DNA from: Clostridiales bacterium
GTDB taxonomy: Bacteria; Bacillota; Clostridia; Lachnospirales; Lachnospiraceae
Length of the DNA stretch: 10,681 nucleotides
Assembly (NCBI GenBank): GCA_021203115.1
Contig: JAJQBV010000029.1
Coordinates: forward strand, 1-10,681
Direction of reading: 5' to 3'
In this document: piece after piece, positions 6,640 to 10,681 of the stretch
Position numbering within the stretch: position 1 is the first letter of the stretch
Layout of the letters: every line of letters begins with the position of its first letter
Translations under genes and position numbers: made by a program
Notes under the pieces: model-generated
The model's database searches: none
Told to the model about the DNA's origin: nothing
Seen by the model: the letters and a program-made list of their open reading frames with translations, nothing else

Positions 6640-8074
6640 ATGCTCCCTTTTTCCCGAGGACAACAGGGATCGTTTTTAGTATCAGCTTGAAATCCAGCAG
6701 GAGAGACCAGTGTTCGATATAGGATGCGTCCATCCGGACAATCTGTTCAAAATCAGTGATCTCGTTTCTCCCGTTTACCTGCCAGAGACCGGTGAGCCCC
6801 GGTTTCATGCTCAATCGAACCTTGTGATGATAATCATACTGTTCAAACTCTTCGACTGTCGGGGGGCGGGTGCCGACCAGGCTCCTATCGCCCTTCAGTA
6901 TCTTTATAAACTGCGGAAACACGTCGATGCTGGTTTTGCGAATCCAGTTTCCGATTCCCTTTCCGGGTCCTTTTTCACTGCCGATAATGCGGGGGTCGTT
7001 GTCGATTTTAAACATCGGTCCCTGCATCTCGTTTTGGTTCAGAAGCGCTGCCTTCTGCGCATCGGCGTCCAGGTACATGGAGCGGAATTTGTACATGCGA
7101 AAACACCGCCCGTTTTTGCCGATCCGCTCCTGTGCATAAAAGATCGGACCGGGGGAAGCCCGGTAGATCATCGGAGACAGAATCAGGAAGAGTACGCCGG
7201 TAATCGCTGTCCCGACCAGACCGGCGACAATGTCAATCATGCGCTTGATTGCGAGGTGGCTGCGGCTGATCGTGTTGATGCTGGTGGTCAGGACGGTGAA
7301 GCCGCCCAGCCGCTCGATTTCGATATTCGGGAAAGCGTCTGCGTCATAGTCCATCGTCATATGGACAACGACGCCCATGTTCAGCAGTCCGTAGACCAGA
7401 GACTGGTTTTCCCTACCGCCTCCGGGAAGGTCGAGGATAACCTCGTCAATAACCTGTTCCTTGACATAATCCAGCAGGTTGTCCCTGCCGCAGATCACGG
7501 GAATCTCCTCTATCTTTTGTCCGACGATATCCTCATCCATGACGGCGAGGCCGCTCAGATTAAAGCCGTTGTACACGCGCTGGCGGAAACGGCGGATAAT
7601 GTAAGCCGCATGCTCCCGCTCGGAGATCAGCAGCATGTTGGCCTGACGTTTCCCCTTTACAATCTGTGTCCGGAGAAAAGCCTTCCATGCCACCCGCCCG
7701 ATCAGCATGAAGGAGAAACACAGCAGGATAAAGACACCCATCATAGAACGGGAGAACAGGAAAGCCAACTGTGTCATATACAGGGAGGAGATCATGACCA
7801 GCCACAGTACGATACTGTGGAGGAGCACGGAGCGAACCTCGTGGAAAACATTCCGCTTGATAATATTTTTGTAGACCGGCCGGAGGATGACATAGCATAC
7901 ATCGGTTACGACCAGGACAATGTTTGCATATATATAGAGAGAAATGCGGCCGGCCAGGAACATTTCCGGCTGACAGATCTCATAGGACAGCAGGTAGGCA
8001 CATTCGATCAGCAGGATATCAAGGATCATGAAATCAAGGTGCTTCAGCCAACTGCCTCTTTTTGCTTCTTTCAT
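6638..8074 (-). CDS. Polyprenyl-phosphate sugar-1-phosphate transferase with atypical catalytic dyad
   Basis: This 478-residue membrane enzyme belongs to the large monotopic phosphoglycosyl transferases (WbaP/CpsE-like), which move a sugar-1-phosphate from a nucleotide sugar to undecaprenyl phosphate to start a capsule, exopolysaccharide or wall glycan. Four N-terminal hydrophobic segments (about 12-33, 45-66, 82-101, 108-128) precede a Rossmann-like CoA-binding-type domain (about 143-265). The catalytic domain starts with a re-entrant hydrophobic helix (about 279-303), then SPGPIFYAQERIGKNG, YKFRSM, SLVGTRPP and PGLTGLWQVNGR. The odd point is residues 383-387, which read IDVFP where the family has a D-E dyad followed by (L/F)P. 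Asp384 is kept but Glu is Val385 (GTG codon at 6922-6920). GDRS also replaces the usual GDMS. The frame is otherwise intact. An AAAGAGG site (8081-8087) sits 6 bases before the ATG. Sugar specificity is unknown. Confidence 0.93.
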   Translation of the reverse strand: MKEAKRGSWLKHLDFMILDILLIECAYLLSYEICQPEMFLAGRISLYIYANIVLVVTDVCYVILRPVYKNIIKRNVFHEVRSVLLHSIVLWLVMISSLYMTQLAFLFSRSMMGVFILLCFSFMLIGRVAWKAFLRTQIVKGKRQANMLLISEREHAAYIIRRFRQRVYNGFNLSGLAVMDEDIVGQKIEEIPVICGRDNLLDYVKEQVIDEVILDLPGGGRENQSLVYGLLNMGVVVHMTMDYDADAFPNIEIERLGGFTVLTTSINTISRSHLAIKRMIDIVAGLVGTAITGVLFLILSPMIYRASPGPIFYAQERIGKNGRCFRMYKFRSMYLDADAQKAALLNQNEMQGPMFKIDNDPRIIGSEKGPGKGIGNWIRKTSIDVFPQFIKILKGDRSLVGTRPPTVEEFEQYDYHHKVRLSMKPGLTGLWQVNGRNEITDFEQIVRMDASYIEHWSLLLDFKLILKTIPVVLGKKGA

Positions 8075-8101
8075 AAGGTACCTCTTTAGTTCTTGGGCTG
8101 C

Positions 8102-8139
8102 GGGCAGAGACTCGAAAAACCTCCCATTTTTCTCTGCCC
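8102..8139 (-). promoter_or_regulatory. Hairpin in the leader of the sugar transferase mRNA
   Basis: A 9-bp perfect inverted repeat, GGGCAGAGA (8102-8110) and TCTCTGCCC (8131-8139), encloses AAAAA and TTTT tracts that can extend the stem. It lies between the minus-strand promoter (-10 at 8150-8155) and the ribosome site (8081-8087), so it would form at the 5' end of the transcript. No T tract follows it, so it is not a simple attenuator. It may stabilise the mRNA or bind a regulator. Confidence 0.6.
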
Positions 8140-8149
8140 TTGTACGGAC

Positions 8150-8177
8150 ATTATATCACGCAATTGGAATGTTGCAA
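8150..8177 (-). promoter_or_regulatory. Promoter of the sugar transferase gene
   Basis: Read on the minus strand, TTGCAA (8177-8172) is the -35, a 16-base spacer follows, and TATAAT (8155-8150) is a perfect -10 with an upstream TG (extended -10, TGA then TATAAT). The start would be near 8143 at the edge of the leader hairpin, leaving a leader of about 70 bases. Confidence 0.7.
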
Positions 8178-8179
8178 GT

Positions 8180-8207
8180 TTTTCAATATGAAATTTTTGT
8201 GTAAAAT
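8180..8207 (+). promoter_or_regulatory. Candidate rightward promoter for the small ORF and Spo0A-like gene
   Basis: TTTTCA (8180-8185), a 16-base spacer and TAAAAT (8202-8207) make a plausible promoter that would include the 25-residue ORF in the transcript. Its -35 overlaps the inverted repeat TTTCA-ATA-TGAAA (8181-8193). Competing candidates are an extended -10, TGCTATGAT (8245-8253), and a TTGACC -35 (8253-8258) with a weak TATGTA. Those would start inside or after the small ORF. The sequence alone does not decide between them. Confidence 0.35.
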
Positions 8208-8227
8208 GGTGCATGCGAGGAGGTAGG

Positions 8228-8305
8228 ATGGAATGTCCCGGATGTGCTATGATTGACCGTGCGTTGAGTAAATTTTATGTAAAACGCAGAGGGAGAGATG
8301 AGTGA
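8228..8305 (+). CDS. Possible 25-residue ORF with a CPGC motif upstream of the Spo0A-like gene
   Basis: An ATG at 8228 follows a strong GGAGG (8219-8223) by 4 bases, slightly close. It opens a 25-codon frame that begins [10 protein letters not shown] and ends with a basic stretch (VKRRGRDE). Its TGA at 8303-8305 overlaps the ATG of the Spo0A-like gene by one base (TGATG), an arrangement typical of translational coupling. The product would have a CxxC pair near the N-terminus and a Lys/Arg-rich tail. It may be a coupling leader peptide, a small protein, or chance. If the real promoter is the one near 8245-8253, this ORF would not be translated. I do not recognise a family. Confidence 0.35.
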   Translation: MECPGCAMIDRALSKFYVKRRGRDE

Positions 8306-8697
8306 TGGAAATGAATTTCGAAGTGTTTCCTGACGGACCGACGGATAACGACCGCCGGACTGTGCAGGAGGTTACGAGGCTGCTGCGTGAGCTGGGTGTT
8401 CCGGCTCATATCAGGGGATACGGGTATCTCAGGGAAGCAATTCTTTTGTCGTTGGCGGATCTGCAGATGATCCATCGCGTCACGGGTATGCTCTATCCGA
8501 CGATAGCCGGACGGTACCAGACGACGGCGTGCCGTGTGGAGCGGGCGATCCGGCATGCCATTGAGACAGCGTGGGATCGGGGAAACCCGGAGACGATGGA
8601 AGAAATCTTCGGCTATACTGTTTCGAGCAGCAGAGGCCGTCCTACCAATTCGGAGTTTATCGCGATGGTGGCTGACCGGATTCGCATGGGCGGTTGA
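8305..8697 (+). CDS. Receiverless Spo0A C-terminal-domain DNA-binding protein
   Basis: The 130-residue product matches, almost end to end, the DNA-binding effector domain of the sporulation master regulator Spo0A, without a phospho-receiver domain. Landmarks are [18 protein letters not shown] (about 29-46), the helix-turn-helix block with [18 protein letters not shown] (73-90), and FGYTVSSS...[15 protein letters not shown] (102-127), all highly conserved in Spo0A. In full-length Spo0A the unphosphorylated receiver inhibits this domain, so a stand-alone copy could bind DNA constitutively or compete with Spo0A. The first 12 residues replace the receiver. A GTG at 8302 and an ATG at 8311 are alternative starts; 8305 is preferred because GGGAG (8291-8295) lies 9 bases upstream. 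The gene is divergent from the sugar transferase and followed by glf, suggesting control of surface glycan genes, which is inference. It is a paralogue and unlikely to be the cell's Spo0A itself. Confidence 0.9.
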   Translation: MEMNFEVFPDGPTDNDRRTVQEVTRLLRELGVPAHIRGYGYLREAILLSLADLQMIHRVTGMLYPTIAGRYQTTACRVERAIRHAIETAWDRGNPETMEEIFGYTVSSSRGRPTNSEFIAMVADRIRMGG

Positions 8698-8724
8698 AAA
8701 TTCGAGGTTTTCAACCTCTGAAAA
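8694..8724 (+). repeat. Overlapping inverted repeats between the Spo0A-like gene and glf
   Basis: Three mutually exclusive perfect inverted repeats share arms: TTGAAAA (8694-8700) with TTTTCAA (8708-8714); GAGGTT (8704-8709) with AACCTC (8713-8718); and TTTTCA (8708-8713) with TGAAAA (8719-8724). The set begins in the stop codon of the Spo0A-like gene and covers the glf -35. It lacks a T tract, so it looks more like an operator or a switchable RNA structure than a terminator. Confidence 0.6.
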
Positions 8725-8736
8725 TGGTGTTATACT
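8708..8736 (+). promoter_or_regulatory. Promoter of glf
   Basis: TTTTCA (8708-8713) as -35, a 17-base spacer and TATACT (8731-8736) as -10, with TG at 8728-8729 giving an extended -10. The -35 lies inside the overlapping inverted repeats. Transcription would start near 8743, about 30 bases before the glf ATG. Confidence 0.6.
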
Positions 8737-8772
8737 CTTGGTAATAAACCGGAGAAAAGGTAGCATCGATAT

Positions 8773-9894
8773 ATGAAGTATGATTTTCTGGTGGTGGGTG
8801 CCGGTCTGTACGGGGCAGTCTTTGCACGGCAGGCGGCGCAGGCCGGGAAGTCTGTTCTGGTCATTGACAGACGGCCGCATATTGCGGGCAATGTCTATAC
8901 AGAGCAGGTGGCCGGGGTGAATGTGCATCGGTACGGCGCGCATATTTTCCATACAAACAACAAAAGGGTCTGGGATTATGTGACTTCCTTTGCGGAGTTT
9001 AACCGGTACACGAACTCTCCGGTGGCGAATTACCGGGGCGAGCTGTACTCTCTTCCGTTTAATATGTATACGTTTTCCAGTATGTGGGGTGTGACGACGC
9101 CGGAGGAGGCAGCAGCAAAGATCGAGGAGCAGCGACGGGCAGCAGGAATCGGCGAGCCGCGCAATCTCGAGGAGCAGGCCATTCGTCTGGTGGGTACCGA
9201 TATTTACGAGAAGCTGGTCAAAGGGTATACCGAGAAACAGTGGGGCCGGGACTGCAGGGATCTTCCTGCTTTTATCATCCGGCGTTTGCCGGTACGGTTT
9301 ACGTTCGACAACAATTATTTTGATGCGCGGTATCAGGGAATTTCCATCGGGGGATATACCGGACTGGTGCAGCGGATGCTTGAGGGAATTGATGTCCGGC
9401 TGAACACAGATTATCTGAAAGAGAAGGACGCGCTGGATGCGCTGGCGGACCGGGTGGTTTATACGGGACCGATCGACGCCTATTTCAGCTATCGTCTGGG
9501 GTATCTGGAGTACCGGTCGGTTCGGTTTGAGACGGAAGTGCTGGATCAGGAGAATTTTCAGGGAAATGCGGTTATCAACTACACGGATCGGGAGACTCCG
9601 TGGACGCGGATTATCGAGCACAAGTGGTTTGAATTCGGCCGGGATGAGACGGGGGCGGTTCTTCCGAAAACCGTGATCAGCCGGGAGTATAGTTCGGAGT
9701 GGAAGCCCGGCGACGAGCCGTATTATCCGGTCAACGATGAGAAAAACGCCGCACTTTATGCGGAATACCGAAAGCTGGCTGACCAGGAGACGCGGGTTGT
9801 CTTTGGCGGCCGCCTCGGGGAGTACAAATATTATGATATGGATGCGGTGATCGCGTCCGCGCTGGAATTATGCGAGAGGGAGGGATTTTGTTGA
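8773..9894 (+). CDS. glf: UDP-galactopyranose mutase
   Basis: This flavoenzyme converts UDP-galactopyranose to UDP-galactofuranose, the donor for galactofuranose in surface polysaccharides. The 373-residue product has the usual bacterial length (about 370-390). The N-terminus shows the FAD-binding GAGLYG (9-14) with Asp32 ending the second strand, then YGAHIFHT (54-61). The substrate site is recognisable: KQW (155-157), RLPVRFTFDNNYF (171-183), the Arg of TRIIEHK (Arg279) and Tyr351 and Asp355 in GEYKYYDMD. The ribosome site is weak, with an AAAGG 12 bases before the ATG, and the upstream promoter carries an extended -10 overlapped by palindromes. Its stop overlaps the thioesterase start. Together with the phosphoglycosyl transferase 700 bases to the left, it suggests a galactofuranose-containing surface glycan, although no galactofuranosyl transferase is in view. 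Confidence 0.96.
   Translation: MKYDFLVVGAGLYGAVFARQAAQAGKSVLVIDRRPHIAGNVYTEQVAGVNVHRYGAHIFHTNNKRVWDYVTSFAEFNRYTNSPVANYRGELYSLPFNMYTFSSMWGVTTPEEAAAKIEEQRRAAGIGEPRNLEEQAIRLVGTDIYEKLVKGYTEKQWGRDCRDLPAFIIRRLPVRFTFDNNYFDARYQGISIGGYTGLVQRMLEGIDVRLNTDYLKEKDALDALADRVVYTGPIDAYFSYRLGYLEYRSVRFETEVLDQENFQGNAVINYTDRETPWTRIIEHKWFEFGRDETGAVLPKTVISREYSSEWKPGDEPYYPVNDEKNAALYAEYRKLADQETRVVFGGRLGEYKYYDMDAVIASALELCEREGFC
9879..9883 (+). promoter_or_regulatory. Ribosome binding site pointing to a TTG start for the thioesterase
   Basis: GGAGG, within GAGGGAGG (9876-9883), lies 7 bases before TTG at 9891 and 4 bases before TTG at 9888. The in-frame ATG at 9870 sits upstream of this site and has no ribosome site of its own. 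Confidence 0.55.
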
Positions 9895-10331
9895 ATAGTC
9901 CAAAGGAGATACCGAGAACCCATACATATATGCACACCGTGCAGTATTACGAGACGGATGCCATGCGCATCGTCCACCATTCCAATTACATCCGCTGGAT
10001 GGAGGAGGTCCGGCTTGATTATCTTGACAAGTTTGGACTTGCCTACGGCGGCATGGAGGAGGAGGGCGTCATCATACCGGTGCTCAGCGCGTCCTGTGAA
10101 TACCGCGCAGCCACCCGGTACGGCGAGACCGTGAAGATCATTGCCGAGATGGAAAAGTTCGACGGCCTGCGGTTTTTTGTGTTCTACCGGATCACCAGTA
10201 TGGACGGGACAGTGCTTCACGCGACAGGCCGCAGCTCCCATTGTTTTCTGAACCGGGAGATGAAGCCGGTGAATATTAAAAAAGCCGCTCCGGCGATCTA
10301 TGAGGTTTTTAAAACCTTTAAAAAAGCATAA
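9891..10331 (+). CDS. Acyl-CoA thioesterase of the 4-hydroxybenzoyl-CoA thioesterase (YbgC/FadM) type
   Basis: This hotdog-fold enzyme of 146 residues is predicted to hydrolyse acyl-CoA or acyl-carrier thioesters in the cytoplasm; the physiological acyl group is unknown. The family signature is near the N-terminus: ETDAMRIVHHSNYIRWMEE (21-39), with the catalytic Asp23. Arg26 replaces the Gly usual in the TDAMG(I/V)VHH form, a mild departure. The C-terminal half has the typical YRI...GRSSHCFLNRE strand pattern. Start choice: TTG at 9891 (TTGA overlap with the glf stop) has a well-placed GGAGG, whereas the longer frame from ATG at 9870 would overlap glf by 25 bases without a ribosome site. It is probably co-transcribed and translationally coupled with glf, although no metabolic link is apparent. 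Confidence 0.88.
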   Translation: MNSPKEIPRTHTYMHTVQYYETDAMRIVHHSNYIRWMEEVRLDYLDKFGLAYGGMEEEGVIIPVLSASCEYRAATRYGETVKIIAEMEKFDGLRFFVFYRITSMDGTVLHATGRSSHCFLNREMKPVNIKKAAPAIYEVFKTFKKA

Positions 10332-10336
10332 AAAGT

Positions 10337-10365
10337 TTGCATTCACGGAAAAATGGTATTATACT
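10337..10365 (+). promoter_or_regulatory. Promoter of the small CxxC protein gene
   Basis: TTGCAT (10337-10342), a 17-base spacer and TATACT (10360-10365) form a good sigma-A promoter. An overlapping extended -10, TGGTATTAT (10354-10362), is an alternative. The start is near 10372, giving a leader of about 25 bases before the ATG at 10397. It lies just after the thioesterase stop, so this gene can be expressed independently. Confidence 0.7.
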
Positions 10366-10396
10366 ACGCATAGCAATATGGAAGGAGGAAGCTCAT

Positions 10397-10603
10397 ATGG
10401 CACAGATTACCAAGGACACAATGATCGGCGAGCTGCTTCGCGATCAGGAGCATATCGATGATATCGCAGAAGTATTATTCGGGATCGGTATGCATTGCCT
10501 CGGCTGCCCGTCTTCTCAGATGGAGACGATCGGCGAAGCCGCCATGGTGCATGGGCTGGAGGCGGACGAGCTGGTTGCCCGCCTGAACGCGGTGGTGGAA
10601 TAA
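10397..10603 (+). CDS. DUF1858 / hybrid-cluster-associated redox disulfide protein
   Basis: This small cytoplasmic protein of 68 residues belongs to the DUF1858 family, also modelled as the hybrid cluster protein-associated redox disulfide domain. The fold starts with an ITKDTMIGELL helix and reaches a conserved GMHCLGCPSS motif with Cys34 and Cys37, the presumed redox-active or metal-binding pair. It continues with the METIGEAAMVHGLEADELVARLN helix pair typical of the family. The ATG at 10397 is clear: AGGAGG at 10383-10388 with 8-base spacing, downstream of its own promoter. A frame extending up to 10337 would overlap the promoter and is rejected. In other bacteria such proteins often accompany hybrid cluster (prismane) proteins or nitrosative-stress genes, but none is visible here. 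The exact function is unknown. Confidence 0.92.
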   Translation: MAQITKDTMIGELLRDQEHIDDIAEVLFGIGMHCLGCPSSQMETIGEAAMVHGLEADELVARLNAVVE

Positions 10604-10624
10604 CCGCTGTCACAGAATAAAGTA

Positions 10625-10663
10625 TCCCCCGCTGTCAGTACATTGAGACAGCGGGGGATTTTT
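10625..10663 (+). terminator. Intrinsic terminator after the CxxC protein gene
   Basis: A GC-rich perfect 12-bp stem pairs TCCCCCGCTGTC (10625-10636) with GACAGCGGGGGA (10647-10658) around a 10-base loop, followed by TTTTT (10659-10663). A second copy of CCGCTGTCA (10604-10612) directly after the stop codon duplicates part of the 5' arm (10629-10637) and could pair alternatively with the 3' arm. Confidence 0.92.
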
Positions 10664-10681
10664 CGTTTAAAATAAGATGTC

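Noticed and set aside
6638..8074. Sugar transferase gene as a pseudogene
   Set aside because: The frame is full length with all other motifs, a promoter and a ribosome site. One unusual active-site residue does not make it a pseudogene.
6710..8089. Long rightward open frame of 459 codons antisense to the sugar transferase
   Set aside because: The minus-strand gene has clear domain motifs, a ribosome site and a promoter. The rightward frame has low-complexity composition and no family.
8275..9621. Leftward open frame of 448 codons across the Spo0A-like gene and glf
   Set aside because: It spans two well-supported rightward genes and their intergenic promoter. No motif supports it.
9870..9890. 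ATG start of the thioesterase at 9870
   Set aside because: It has no ribosome site and overlaps glf by 25 bases. The GGAGG at 9879-9883 points to TTG at 9891. It is not fully excluded.

Overview
The window looks like chromosome from a Gram-positive, probably spore-forming Clostridia, most likely Lachnospiraceae. This is inferred from the Spo0A-type DNA-binding domain, the clostridial style of the two-component pair, AGGAGG-type ribosome sites, sigma-A promoters with extended -10 elements, and a moderately GC-rich, gene-dense layout. No insertion sequence, CRISPR array, tRNA or rRNA is visible.

Layout on the + strand, left to right. The acidic C-terminal tail of an unidentified gene (2-172) is followed by a clear promoter and murA (311-1606), then metK (1649-2833) and an intrinsic terminator. 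Next is a histidine kinase/response regulator pair (2961-4448 and 4445-5134, with a 4-base overlap). A 71-base, nearly fully self-complementary intergenic element (5158-5228) follows, then proA (5319-6596) without proB. A bidirectional terminator separates proA from a convergent minus-strand gene for a polyprenyl-phosphate sugar-1-phosphate transferase (6638-8074). That gene is divergent from a possible 25-residue ORF (8228-8305) and a receiverless Spo0A C-terminal-domain protein (8305-8697). After these come glf (UDP-galactopyranose mutase, 8773-9894), a hotdog acyl-CoA thioesterase coupled to it (9891-10331), a small CxxC redox-disulfide protein (10397-10603) and a strong terminator.

Functionally, the left part is housekeeping: peptidoglycan precursor synthesis, S-adenosylmethionine and proline. 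The right part points to cell-surface polysaccharide. The sugar transferase would start a lipid-linked glycan and glf would supply UDP-galactofuranose. Between them sits a small regulator carrying only the DNA-binding half of the sporulation master regulator, flanked by promoter regions rich in inverted repeats. That arrangement suggests, but does not prove, a local switch for surface glycan genes.

The observations most worth a second look are: (1) the stand-alone Spo0A effector domain between two surface-glycan genes; (2) the sugar transferase, whose normally invariant catalytic Asp-Glu dyad reads Asp-Val; (3) the long structured intergenic element at 5158-5228; and (4) the nested palindromes over the glf promoter. 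Most of the rest is ordinary, and no wholly new multi-gene system is evident.
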